From assembly GCA_020348385.1 (NCBI GenBank), contig CP070750.1, positions 2,937,179 through 3,001,178 on the forward strand: 64,000 bases of DNA, given 5' to 3'. The notes beneath the pieces were generated by a model. That model had not been told where the DNA came from, did not search any database, and saw only the letters and a list, made by a program, of their open reading frames with translations. This DNA comes from Candidatus Aminicenantota bacterium. Lineage in GTDB: Bacteria > Acidobacteriota > Aminicenantia > Aminicenantales > Aminicenantaceae. Both the position numbers and the translations under genes were made by a program. This document shows positions 9,102 through 17,744 of the stretch, piece by piece. Position 1 is the stretch's first letter; each line of letters opens with the position of its first letter.

Positions 9102-10115
9102 TTACCTGCGGGTTTTTTGAAAGAGGACGGCGCCGACGATAATCGCACCTGTCAGCATCAGTCGGCTGGCCTCACCAACTGCGTTGATGCTGAGAATCTT
9201 TTCCAAATATCCGATAGTCATGGCTCCGATAAAAGTCAGCCCTATCCCGCCGCGGCCTCCCATGAGATTCGTTCCCCCGATCACCACGATGGCAATGGCC
9301 GTAAGCTCGTAGGTCATCCCTGTTTCAGGATCACCCTGAAGTTCTTGAGCGGCCTGACATATGCCAGCTATGGCACAAAAGAAACCACTTAGCCCGTAAG
9401 TGAGAAGTTTGGTCCGGATAACAGGAATTCCTGATAATCGGGCGGCTTCTTCATTTCCTCCGATGGCATAGATGTACCGGCCCCACCGAAGTTTGGTCAA
9501 GATCACCCAGCATATCAAAACACAGCCAAACAGGATCAGGGTCACCACAGCGATGTTTTCGTTGAGGAGCTTGGAATTGAGAAATTCAAAAATGGGGGGA
9601 ACATCGACGTACTGATAGGTTCCGTCGGGTTGAAGGACGGCTGTGGATATTTTTTGACCTCCCGATACCCATTTGGCCATCCCCCGTCCAAAAACCATCA
9701 TAGCAAGGGTGGCGATAAACGGCTGGATCTTGAATCTGCCGATGAGCCCACCCGAGACAGCCCCCAGAGCAGCGCCAATCACTAAACATGCTGGCAGCGC
9801 CAACCAGGGAGACCAGGCCTTTTGCAGAGAAAAAAGAGAAAATAGAACAGCTGTCAGTCCCAGCAAACTGCCCACCGAGAGGTCGATGCCAGCGGTTATA
9901 ATGACCAAAGTCATCCCGCACGCCAATATGGCAAAGACCGATATATGCCGCAGCATGTCCCTGTGAGTGTTCCACTTGAAAAAGGCCCCATCGGCGTTGA
10001 ACATTATCCCAATCAAAAACACCAAAACCAGGGCTGCAAAAGCTCGAAACAGAGGGGATCGTAGCCAATTCCTCTTTTGGTCAAATCTATCCTGAGTTTT
10101 CGTTTTTTTATTCAT
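9102..10115 (-). CDS. Sugar ABC transporter permease (RbsC/XylH family)
   Basis: 337 residues with about nine hydrophobic segments and the BPD_transp_2 signature of sugar importers (GIDLSVGSLLGLTA, then GRFKIQPFIATLAMM, and GGRGGIGLTFIGA). The protein forms the membrane channel for ribose-, xylose- or galactose-type import. It overlaps the ATPase gene by 4 bases (ATGA), so the two are co-expressed. No periplasmic binding-protein gene adjoins it, which is unusual for this class. Confidence 0.9.
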   Translation of the reverse strand: MNKKTKTQDRFDQKRNWLRSPLFRAFAALVLVFLIGIMFNADGAFFKWNTHRDMLRHISVFAILACGMTLVIITAGIDLSVGSLLGLTAVLFSLFSLQKAWSPWLALPACLVIGAALGAVSGGLIGRFKIQPFIATLAMMVFGRGMAKWVSGGQKISTAVLQPDGTYQYVDVPPIFEFLNSKLLNENIAVVTLILFGCVLICWVILTKLRWGRYIYAIGGNEEAARLSGIPVIRTKLLTYGLSGFFCAIAGICQAAQELQGDPETGMTYELTAIAIVVIGGTNLMGGRGGIGLTFIGAMTIGYLEKILSINAVGEASRLMLTGAIIVGAVLFQKTRR

Positions 10116-11647
10116 GCAGATTTTTCATCTCCCATAGCCGCGTGAGTGATTCTTTCCTGAGTGGCTTCATCTTTTGAAAATTCAGCCGTTACCCTTCCCC
10201 GATGCATGACCATGATACGATCCGACATAGCCAGCAATTCTGGGAGTTCCGATGTGATCAGCAGGATGGCCATTCCTTGTGCGGTCCATTGATTCATCAA
10301 CGAATATATATCGTGTTTGGCACCGACATCCACACCCAAAGTCGGTTCATCCAAAAGCAGGACCTTGGGGTGGGTTTCCAGCCATTTGGCCAAAACAACT
10401 TTCTGTTGATTTCCTCCCGAAAGAGTCTCAACTTCCTGGTGCATGGACTGCGCTTTGATTCCAAAGGCTTCGATATGGTTTTGTGCTGTGTTTTTTTCCT
10501 TCTGGACTTGCATCCATCCTCTAGAGGAATATTCACTGAGCGATGACAGAGAAATATTGCGGATGATATTCATCGGCAACACAAGGCCTGTGCCCTTTCT
10601 ATCGTTGGTCAAGAGCACCAAACCCTGTTTGATTGATTGCATAGGGGAGTGAATCTTAATGGGTTGTCCATCCAGTTGGACCTTTCCTTCGAGAGTCTTC
10701 CCAAAGGTCCCGAAAAGCCCGTGGAATAATTCGCTTTTGCCTGATCCGCGAAGGCCGGCAATGCCAAGGATTTCTCCTGAGTCCAAAGAAAGATTCACAT
10801 CCTCCACGACCCATGGTTTAGTCCCGGATGGATCTGGGATGTAGAGGCTCTCCACCTTGAGCCTCTCTTGGCCTTTGGATTGCATACGGTCGGGAAACTG
10901 CTGGCTGATCTCGCGGCCTACCATCCATCGGATGAGTTCTTGGGGAGACAAGTCATCGGCTTTGGCTGTTCCGATGAGTTTTCCATCTCGGAGTACGGTG
11001 ATTCGATCGCTGATTTCGTAGATCTCTTCCAAGCGGTGGGAAATGTAGATGATGCCATATTTTTTCTGTTTTAGATCTTGAATTATTTGGAATAACCGCT
11101 TGACTTCAAGTTCATTCAGAGCAGATGTCGGTTCATCCATGATGATAATTCTGGCGTCATAAGCCAAAGCCTTAGCGATCTCGATCATCTGGCGCACGGA
11201 GACAGGATAATCTTCCACAAGGAGATTGAGGTTGGCTTCGATTCCCAATTGCTTCAGAAGCTTTTCGGCCTTTTTCTTTTGAGTGCGGTAATCCATCCAC
11301 ACATTGGCGTGGGTATGTTCCTTCCCTAAAAAGATGTTGTCGACAACCGTCATGGCATTGATCAAAGACATATCCTGGTGGATGGCAGAAATACCGGATT
11401 CTGCAGCATCATGCGGATTTTTAAAGCGGATAGGTTGTCCCTTCAGCCGAATTTCTCCTGCAAAATCTGTGTGCACACCTGCCAAGATTTTGATCAGTGT
11501 GGTTTTTCCCGCACCGTTTTCCCCTGCCAGCACATGAACTTCCCCAGCGCTTAGGTCAAAAAACACATCTTCCAATACCTTGACACCTGAAAAGGATTTT
11601 GTGATGTGCTCCATCTGGAGTAGGGTTTCTGAGAGCTCTGTCCTCAT
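10112..11647 (-). CDS. Sugar ABC transporter ATPase with two nucleotide-binding domains (RbsA/XylG family)
   Basis: About 511 residues from the ATG at 11645-11647; the longer reading frame would overlap the divergent glutamine-synthetase-like gene. Two ABC domains are visible: Walker A GENGAGKTTLIK and Walker B IIIMDEPTSAL in the first; degenerate Walker A GLRGSGKSEL, signature LSGGNQQK and LLLDEPTLGVDVGA in the second. This duplicated ATPase energises the permease encoded downstream. With xylulokinase encoded 1.6 kb away on the same strand, a pentose substrate is likely, but this is inferred from context. Confidence 0.9.
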   Translation of the reverse strand: MRTELSETLLQMEHITKSFSGVKVLEDVFFDLSAGEVHVLAGENGAGKTTLIKILAGVHTDFAGEIRLKGQPIRFKNPHDAAESGISAIHQDMSLINAMTVVDNIFLGKEHTHANVWMDYRTQKKKAEKLLKQLGIEANLNLLVEDYPVSVRQMIEIAKALAYDARIIIMDEPTSALNELEVKRLFQIIQDLKQKKYGIIYISHRLEEIYEISDRITVLRDGKLIGTAKADDLSPQELIRWMVGREISQQFPDRMQSKGQERLKVESLYIPDPSGTKPWVVEDVNLSLDSGEILGIAGLRGSGKSELFHGLFGTFGKTLEGKVQLDGQPIKIHSPMQSIKQGLVLLTNDRKGTGLVLPMNIIRNISLSSLSEYSSRGWMQVQKEKNTAQNHIEAFGIKAQSMHQEVETLSGGNQQKVVLAKWLETHPKVLLLDEPTLGVDVGAKHDIYSLMNQWTAQGMAILLITSELPELLAMSDRIMVMHRGRVTAEFSKDEATQERITHAAMGDEKSA

Positions 11648-11655
11648 CAACGGGA

Positions 11656-11684
11656 GATATAACACAACCGAATTCCAAGAGCAA
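11656..11684 (-). promoter_or_regulatory. Candidate promoter of the sugar transporter operon
   Basis: On the minus strand TTGCTC (11679-11684), a 17-base spacer and TATATC (11656-11661). Transcription would begin almost at the ATG at 11647, which also lacks a clear ribosome site, so a near-leaderless message is possible. Confidence 0.3.
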
Positions 11685-11726
11685 GACATCAAGGAAGTCC
11701 AATTAAATACCATGCCATACTTCCGC

Positions 11727-11756
11727 TTGTGAAGCGTCCTCCGTTTGTCGTAAAAT
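11727..11756 (+). promoter_or_regulatory. Candidate promoter of the glutamine-synthetase-like gene
   Basis: TTGTGA (11727-11732), an 18-base spacer and TAAAAT (11751-11756). The ATG at 11769 is only 12 bases past the -10 box and has no Shine-Dalgarno sequence, again consistent with a very short or absent leader. Confidence 0.3.
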
Positions 11757-11768
11757 ACATAATTCGCG

Positions 11769-13292
11769 ATGGAAAAGAAAAGCACAACCTACCCTCTTGC
11801 CAATCCTCTCGCTGAATTCTTGAACAAGCCCGCCAGGGATTTCAACAGAGAGGATTTATTGCACCTTATCGAACAGAAAAAGATCGAACGTGTGACCTTC
11901 CATTACACAGCTCTGGATGGGCGGCTTAAGGAACTCAAGATTCCAGTGACAAACAGGGATCAAGCCGAACTGATCCTGGCTGAAGGAGAGCGCGTGGACG
12001 GATCTTCGTTATTTAAGGGAATTCTCGAAGCCGGCGTTTCAGATTTGTACGTTGTGCCTGAATACAAAACAGCTTTTCTGAATCCGTTCGAAAAGCACAG
12101 CTTGGACTTTATCTGCCGTTTCTTGGACAAGTATGGAGAGAGAGCGCCATTTGCTCTGGATAATGTATTGCATAAGGCGCAAACTCATTTTTGCCGTAAT
12201 ACAGGATTGGATCTATATGCGTTAGGGGAGTTGGAATTTTTCCTGATTTATAGCGGCGACCCGAACATCTTCCCGATGAAAAAACAGCTGGGCTATCATG
12301 AAGCCGCCCCGTTCAGGAAAAGCGGAGAGATTCTCGACGAGATGATCCATCACATATCTCAGATCTCGGGGGTGGTAAAATACAGTCATTCGGAGGTGGG
12401 TTTTATCAACAGCGTCCAGAGCGATCAAGATGAAATATGCGGGAAAAGCGCCGAGCAGCTGGAGGTGGAGTTCCTGCCTAAGCCAGCAGATGAAATGGCG
12501 GATTTTCTCGTGATAGCCCGCTGGATCATCCGGAATGTCGCGTTCAGGCACGGCTGTGTTGCCACGTTTGCGCCAAAGATCGAGCTGGGCGTGGCAGGAA
12601 ACGGTCTACACCTCCACTTACAGTTAAGAAAACAGGACAAAAACATCATGACCAGCCCAGAAGGAGATTTATCCCAACCTGCTTTGAGACTGATCGGGGG
12701 ATTATGTCAAAATGCTCAATCCCTGACAGCTTTCGGAAACATGGTCGCCTCGTCTTACCTGAGGCTGATCCCGCATTATGAGGCTCCAACCCGGATTTTC
12801 TGGAGTGACCTAAACCGGAATGCTCTGATCCGCGTCCCTCTGTCATGGAATGTGGCACATAGTCTCGCCGATCGCATTAACCCTGCGTCCTCGTCGCCAA
12901 ACAACAGCCCCGAGAATCGTCAAACCATCGAATTCCGCAGCCCCGATGGGAGTGCTCTCGTGCATCTTTTGTTGGCCGGGATAATCATGGCTGCTGATTG
13001 GGCTTTTGCCGATGATGGATCCCTCTCCTTGGCGGACAAATTTTATCTCGAAAAAGAAGAGATGGCTAAGGAAGATATCTTGGATAATCTTCCTGTCCTG
13101 CCCTCCAGCTGTGGAGAATCGGCGCAAATCTTGGATTCAAACCGGACATTTTTTGAACGCGATGGGATTTTTCCTGCCAACCTGATAGATTACATCGTGG
13201 GGATTCTCAACGAAGAAAATATCGAGGTACACTCCTTAAGCGGCTCAGTGGATATGCGGAAACTGATGCACAAGTATCTCCACATCAGCTAA
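11769..13292 (+). CDS. Glutamine synthetase-family protein
   Basis: 507 residues with the type I glutamine synthetase order of motifs: N-terminal beta-grasp region (ALDGRLKELKIP), VDGSSLFKG, metal ligands in GELEFFLI and SHSEVGFINS, ATP/glutamate site GNGLHLHLQL, YEAPTRIFWSDLNRNALIR, and metal/phosphate site IEFRSPDGSA. The adenylylation loop NLYxLP of classical GlnA is not conserved, so control by adenylyltransferase is unlikely. It may be true glutamine synthetase or a gamma-glutamyl ligase acting on another amine. It lies between sugar genes of the opposite strand; its stop codon overlaps that of xylulokinase by 4 bases. Confidence 0.85.
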   Translation: MEKKSTTYPLANPLAEFLNKPARDFNREDLLHLIEQKKIERVTFHYTALDGRLKELKIPVTNRDQAELILAEGERVDGSSLFKGILEAGVSDLYVVPEYKTAFLNPFEKHSLDFICRFLDKYGERAPFALDNVLHKAQTHFCRNTGLDLYALGELEFFLIYSGDPNIFPMKKQLGYHEAAPFRKSGEILDEMIHHISQISGVVKYSHSEVGFINSVQSDQDEICGKSAEQLEVEFLPKPADEMADFLVIARWIIRNVAFRHGCVATFAPKIELGVAGNGLHLHLQLRKQDKNIMTSPEGDLSQPALRLIGGLCQNAQSLTAFGNMVASSYLRLIPHYEAPTRIFWSDLNRNALIRVPLSWNVAHSLADRINPASSSPNNSPENRQTIEFRSPDGSALVHLLLAGIIMAADWAFADDGSLSLADKFYLEKEEMAKEDILDNLPVLPSSCGESAQILDSNRTFFERDGIFPANLIDYIVGILNEENIEVHSLSGSVDMRKLMHKYLHIS

Positions 13293-14812
13293 CCTGAATT
13301 ATTCTGATTAGATGTATTGCGGTGGGTTTGGAATTCCTGTTTTAGGGTTTGCCACAGAGAATTGAAGCGGTCTTGGAGTTCTTCGTACATGGGAAATGTT
13401 TCAGGTTGAGGTTCGACAACCCTATCCTCCAGCTTCACCATCCTTTCGGTTAAATCTTCGATTTTCACTTTATTTCCCTGGCTTTCATGATAATTCCAAA
13501 TGGATTGGATGGCGGCGCCGAAAGCAGCCGCTTCTTCTTCCCGGAGTGTGAGCACAGGAGTCTGGAAAATATCGGCAACAATCTGAAGCCAGAGCTTGCT
13601 CTTCGCCCCTCCTCCCGTTGCTCGAATTTCAGATGGAATCAGACCCAATGACTTCATCCGCGAAAAACCATACCCAAGGTTTAGGATCGTCCCTTCCATG
13701 ACGGCCCGGGCCATATGGGAAGCATTGAAATTTTTTCGGGTTAAACCGAAAAATACTCCGTTGGCTTGGGGGAGAACAGGAACGCGCTCCCCATCGATGA
13801 AGGGAAGGAAGAGCAGTCGTTCAGCTCCACCCGGGGCTTGTTGGCTCAGATCATCCAGTTCCTCGTTCGAAATATTCAAGAGGATTTTGAGATATTCTGT
13901 TGTGTTGGTGACATTCATCGTGCAGAGCAAAGGCAGCCATCCACCCGTGCTGTCGCACATGGATGCGATCTCACCTTCAGGATCGATACAAGGTTCGGCA
14001 AAATAGGAGCTGATGGTTCCCGACGTGCCTAGACTCAGTGTGCATAATCCGGGCATGACATTGCCTGATCCGATAGCTCCCATCATGTTATCCCCGCCAC
14101 CGCTCCCGACTAATACTTTTCTCATCCCGAATTGTTCGGCAATCTCCTTCACAAGGTAGCCAACATACTCTGCGGGATGAGAAAGAGAGGGAAGTTTTGC
14201 TGCAAGTTCAGGATCGATAGCGTTTATGGCCTCCTGATCCCACATGCATTTTCTTATGTCCATCAGTCCTGTTCCAGAGGCATCGCCGAACTCCATATGT
14301 GCCTTTCCGGTGAGAAAATAATTGATGTAGTTGTGCGGAAGGAGTACTGTATGGAGCTTTTGGTAATTGGCTGGTTCATTCTGCTTTAACCACAAGATTT
14401 TCGAAGCGGTGTATCCCACGGCCAGGTTGATTCCCATTTTTTGGATATAGCTCTTCTTTCCTCCCAAACTCTGAATGATGGTATCCGCTTCCTGAGCTGT
14501 GGATGTGTCGTTCCACAGTTTTGCTGGCCTTATGGGGCGGCCTTCATCATCGAGCGGGATAAAACCATGTTGCTGGCCCGAAACTCCTAGTGAAACGATT
14601 TCTTGGACATTGATGCTGGCTTCTTTCAGCGCCTCGCCGAGAGCTTGTTCCAATGCTTGGATCCAAACATGCGGATCTTGTTCGCTCTCGCCAGGTTTAA
14701 GACCGTCGACAAAGCGATGAGGAGCACGCCCGCTAGATAGGATGTTCCCATCCAAATCCACGATCAATACTTTTGTTCCCTGCGTTCCCGAATCAATTCC
14801 TATGGCATACAT
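13289..14812 (-). CDS. xylB: Xylulokinase (FGGY family)
   Basis: 507 residues. The enzyme phosphorylates D-xylulose to xylulose 5-phosphate for the pentose phosphate pathway. The N-terminal ATPase motif AIGIDSGTQGTKVLIVD, the substrate loop SGQQHGF, the LWNDTS motif, and the second-domain GSGGGDNMMGAIGSG and RATGGGAKSKLWLQ match xylulokinases of the FGGY family. Length fits the family (~490-510). It is on the same strand as the sugar ABC genes downstream and supports pentose uptake there, although the two are separated by an oppositely oriented gene. Confidence 0.9.
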   Translation of the reverse strand: MYAIGIDSGTQGTKVLIVDLDGNILSSGRAPHRFVDGLKPGESEQDPHVWIQALEQALGEALKEASINVQEIVSLGVSGQQHGFIPLDDEGRPIRPAKLWNDTSTAQEADTIIQSLGGKKSYIQKMGINLAVGYTASKILWLKQNEPANYQKLHTVLLPHNYINYFLTGKAHMEFGDASGTGLMDIRKCMWDQEAINAIDPELAAKLPSLSHPAEYVGYLVKEIAEQFGMRKVLVGSGGGDNMMGAIGSGNVMPGLCTLSLGTSGTISSYFAEPCIDPEGEIASMCDSTGGWLPLLCTMNVTNTTEYLKILLNISNEELDDLSQQAPGGAERLLFLPFIDGERVPVLPQANGVFFGLTRKNFNASHMARAVMEGTILNLGYGFSRMKSLGLIPSEIRATGGGAKSKLWLQIVADIFQTPVLTLREEEAAAFGAAIQSIWNYHESQGNKVKIEDLTERMVKLEDRVVEPQPETFPMYEELQDRFNSLWQTLKQEFQTHRNTSNQNNSG

Positions 14813-14857
14813 GGTTGAATCCTGAAGATTATATCACTGCCGCCCTAGCAGGAGCAA

Positions 14858-14910
14858 CAACCAACCCTCCCCACCCAACCGCCAACCCTTCCCACCCAAC
14901 CTTTAAGGTA
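14858..14910 (-). repeat. G-rich intergenic repeat, copy 2
   Basis: Read on the minus strand: TACCTTAAAGGTTGGG, then TGGGAAGGGTTGGCGG, then TTGGGTGGGGAGGGTTGG. It shares with copy 1 the ACCTTTAAA-like entry and the central GGGTTGGCGGT block. At least six runs of three or more Gs make it a quadruplex candidate. Here it lies between divergent genes. Confidence 0.7.
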
Positions 14911-14984
14911 GATGGAAATGAGAAATAGTGCTACTAGAAATGCGAAATATCTACATTTTTTATGAATATTTTAGGCTGAAAGTG

Positions 14985-15012
14985 TTGCAATTATTTATCA
15001 AGCTGCTATAAT
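14985..15012 (+). promoter_or_regulatory. Promoter of the MFS gene
   Basis: TTGCAA (14985-14990), a 16-base spacer and a perfect TATAAT (15007-15012). It predicts a leader of about 160 bases before the ATG at 15178, long enough to contain the paired element at 15032-15110. Confidence 0.6.
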
Positions 15013-15031
15013 AATATCAAATCCTGCTTTT

Positions 15032-15110
15032 GCTGGCTGGGTAGGGTTTTTAATAACCCTCCTTCATTATCCCCTTTTTGCTTATTTTCCCCATACCCAA
15101 AACAGCCAGC
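15032..15110 (+). ncRNA. Structured leader element of the MFS transporter gene
   Basis: GCTGGCTG at 15032-15039 is a perfect reverse complement of CAGCCAGC at 15103-15110, and GGTA/TACC can extend the stem after a small bulge. Inside, AGGGTT (15043-15048) and AACCCT (15055-15060) form a 6-base-pair hairpin with a TTTAAT loop. The rest of the enclosed segment is pyrimidine-rich. The layout, a closing stem with an inner hairpin downstream of a good promoter and upstream of a transporter gene, resembles a cis-regulatory RNA. No known riboswitch is recognised. Confidence 0.4.
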
Positions 15111-15177
15111 ACTCTTTCTAAAAGTAAAAAATTTGAGAGCCGGTCAAAAATTAGACTACAATGGGACACTGAAAAAA

Positions 15178-16359
15178 ATGTGGAACAGAAATTTTGTTGT
15201 GGCTCTTATCGGATATTTTTTTCTTTTTATGAGTGTTACCCTGTTTTTCATTTTTCCGTTGTTTTTCGAGCAGTTTCATGCCTCCAAAACCCAGATCGGA
15301 CTGATCATGGGAATCCACAGCCTCGCGGCCATTTTCATACGCCCGGTGTTTGGAAAAATCATCGATATCAAAGGCAGAAAAAACATTTCACTGATTGGGA
15401 TAGGCTTTATGATAGCCGTGTTGCCACTATTCCACTTGATCGGAGATGCGGGCATTTTGCCGCTGGCCTTACGCGCATTGGGAGGCTTAGGCTGGGGAAT
15501 CAGCATGACAGCCACCATGACAATTTGTTCGGATTTAGCTCCGGTCTCCAGGTTGGCACAATCCATGGGAATCATTGGTGTCGCGGGTCTCCTTTCTGTT
15601 GCCCTCGGACCTCTTTTGGCCGAGGAGATCGTTCGCCAATTTGGCTTCGGTGGACTCTACAATACCAGTTTACTGTTTTTGATGGTTTCCTTTGCCTGCC
15701 TTAGTCTGACCAAAGAGGTCATCAAACCCAATAACAACAGGCATTTCCCCAAACCTGTATCTTTGAGACACCTTGCCTTATTTCCCATCCTTCTCATTTT
15801 TGCGTTACCTGTATTTCATGGAGCGATCAGGGGAGCGGTTGTTTTTTTTATTGCCCTTTTTGGGAATTCGGTTCCGTTGGAGCGGATTGGCCCTTTTTTT
15901 GTGGCGTTCTCAGCATCGGCTATCTTGACGCGTATATTATTAGGGGGCCTTTCCGATCGCTATGGAAGAAAACAAATCTTATTTCCCTCTGTCTTGATCA
16001 TCAGTCTCAACCTTATTTTTCTCTCTCAAGTCCGCTCTTTGGGGCTGTTCGTCCTGGCCGGTTTCATCGGTGGGTTTGGGCAGGGATTGATTTTTCCCGC
16101 TTTGAGCACTTATGTCATCGACATACTGGGTAAGGAAAATAAAGGATTTGCCATAAGTCTTTACCTAACGTTCTTTGATATCGGGATGGGCCTTGGTTCC
16201 CCCATATTCGGGAAAATTTCCGACTTTTATGGATACCGTTCCATGTATCTAATCGCCGGATTGATATTTTTTCTTGTAGGGGCACTGTTTACTTGGAAAG
16301 CACCTCTCTCCAGAATCGATGGAAGAAGAGAAATTCCGGTTGATCAATTGGCAAAATAG
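15178..16359 (+). CDS. Major facilitator superfamily transporter
   Basis: 393 residues from the ATG at 15178 (a TTG at 15133 is the only upstream option). Twelve hydrophobic segments are predicted. MFS hallmarks: RPVFGKIIDIKGRKN between helices 2 and 3 and GGLSDRYGRKQIL between helices 8 and 9. The pattern is that of drug/metabolite antiporters (MFS_1). The substrate cannot be read; the sugar genes next door are divergent. Its last 16 bases overlap the end of the VWFA gene of the opposite strand. Confidence 0.88.
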   Translation: MWNRNFVVALIGYFFLFMSVTLFFIFPLFFEQFHASKTQIGLIMGIHSLAAIFIRPVFGKIIDIKGRKNISLIGIGFMIAVLPLFHLIGDAGILPLALRALGGLGWGISMTATMTICSDLAPVSRLAQSMGIIGVAGLLSVALGPLLAEEIVRQFGFGGLYNTSLLFLMVSFACLSLTKEVIKPNNNRHFPKPVSLRHLALFPILLIFALPVFHGAIRGAVVFFIALFGNSVPLERIGPFFVAFSASAILTRILLGGLSDRYGRKQILFPSVLIISLNLIFLSQVRSLGLFVLAGFIGGFGQGLIFPALSTYVIDILGKENKGFAISLYLTFFDIGMGLGSPIFGKISDFYGYRSMYLIAGLIFFLVGALFTWKAPLSRIDGRREIPVDQLAK

Positions 16360-17609
16360 CCAGCCCGATGGAAAATGCGATAATCCTTGTTCTTGACTTT
16401 TACATCAATGTTTCTAAATTTTCCATCAGTTTCGTATTTGTTCGGGGAATAATACAGAAGATAATAGTTTTCTGATGCTTCCACGGCGGCTTTGAACAAA
16501 GTATCAGCCCTAGCCGAACTGTCGATAAATCCACCAGTTGCTACCGCCATCTCTCGAAAGGCAGAAAATATATCCTCTGAGTGATCTTCCATGTAAACGC
16601 CTAATATGTTTTCTTTGGGCCTTGTAAGATAAAGAAAATGGATCGATATAGAACAATCTGCATAGGTTTGTTTGATCAAATTCGTATCAATCGGGATCTC
16701 TCTCTTGTAGAAGTCTACAATATTGGAAATCATTTGGAGGATAATTGGTCTACTTTGATAACGACTCATAGCTTGATTCATTAATTTATGATCTACCCGA
16801 GGGATAAATTCTTCTTGGTAGAAAATGGTCACGTATTTTTGTCCCTCTTTTTGTCCCAGGTAATTTGCAAAATTCATCAAGCTATCTTGGCTAACTCTTC
16901 TCAAATCATCCAATTTGTTCATTTGATTTTCGTACCGAATGAGTTGTTCTTCAAATGACCTACTCTCGGGATGACCGGCAAAAGTCATTTCTGACATCGG
17001 TGCTACTATATGTGAAACGCGCGAATCCTCAATAATCTCAGCAGTCACACGTTCCTGCGATAAGAATGAAGTTAAGGTTTGTGCCAATACCGTCATTTCA
17101 TCAATCATAGATCTGTATTCTGAATTACCCGTTAAGGTATCTCTTCTAACAATTTTTATAAGCTGCTTAGCAATTTCTTCTCTTGAGGAGACTTCAAATG
17201 CGATATTTTTCATCCTGTAAGTTTTCATGGAGGTAACGATACAAAGATTGTCCCCAGGAGTCAGCACATTATGAACAAAATGTGTTATAGCTTCTTCTAT
17301 TTTGGGAATGTATTCAGTAAGTTCAAAAAAGAGAAAGAAATTCCGTGCCGTTTTTGGCGCGAATCTTTTTCTCTCCTGCTTTCTTTCTACTGATCTCTTC
17401 TTGACAAAATAAACGGCTTCAATATTTTGTGGAATGCCATTCTCAAGGACCTCAAAATCATCAATAGTCAGATTGTCAATAAAATTTTTTCCGCTAAATA
17501 CTCTCACCGGGACTTCGATGTTGATGACTGTAGCCTCTTCCTTGATTTGTTGTGAAAAGAGGGCCAGACTAATGAAGATAATCGAAGAAAAAAGCAATAC
17601 TTTTTTCAT
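16344..17609 (-). CDS. Exported VWFA-related domain protein (Acidobacteria type)
   Basis: 421 residues with a signal peptide (cut near LFSQQ). The N-terminal segment VINIEVPVRVFSGKNFIDNLTIDDFEVLENG is the conserved start of the VWFA-related proteins that are strongly expanded in Acidobacteria. The von Willebrand A-like part follows (FLFFELTEYIPKIEEAI); the metal-binding DxSxS is replaced, so classical MIDAS metal binding is doubtful. The C-terminus GFIDSSARADTLFKAAVE...YLLYYSP is typical of the family. Function unknown, probably surface or periplasmic protein interaction. Confidence 0.8.
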   Translation of the reverse strand: MKKVLLFSSIIFISLALFSQQIKEEATVINIEVPVRVFSGKNFIDNLTIDDFEVLENGIPQNIEAVYFVKKRSVERKQERKRFAPKTARNFFLFFELTEYIPKIEEAITHFVHNVLTPGDNLCIVTSMKTYRMKNIAFEVSSREEIAKQLIKIVRRDTLTGNSEYRSMIDEMTVLAQTLTSFLSQERVTAEIIEDSRVSHIVAPMSEMTFAGHPESRSFEEQLIRYENQMNKLDDLRRVSQDSLMNFANYLGQKEGQKYVTIFYQEEFIPRVDHKLMNQAMSRYQSRPIILQMISNIVDFYKREIPIDTNLIKQTYADCSISIHFLYLTRPKENILGVYMEDHSEDIFSAFREMAVATGGFIDSSARADTLFKAAVEASENYYLLYYSPNKYETDGKFRNIDVKVKNKDYRIFHRAGYFAN

Positions 17610-17744
17610 TAATTTTCCCCTTTATTCTATAGCAAACTGTTATAAAAGCTAAGTGTTTTTTTTTATGGCTGTTTTGATAAGATGGAAAAATCATAAATTA
17701 ATCAAAGTGCAAGTAATGTGCCAATAATGTGCAAAAAAGGAAGT

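Larger units (their letters stand above)
14813..15177 (+). other. 365-base divergent intergenic region between xylB and the MFS gene
   Basis: It holds the second G-rich repeat (14858-14910), a good promoter (14985-15012) reading rightward, and a paired-stem leader (15032-15110) ahead of the MFS gene. No gene is seen. Confidence 0.7.
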
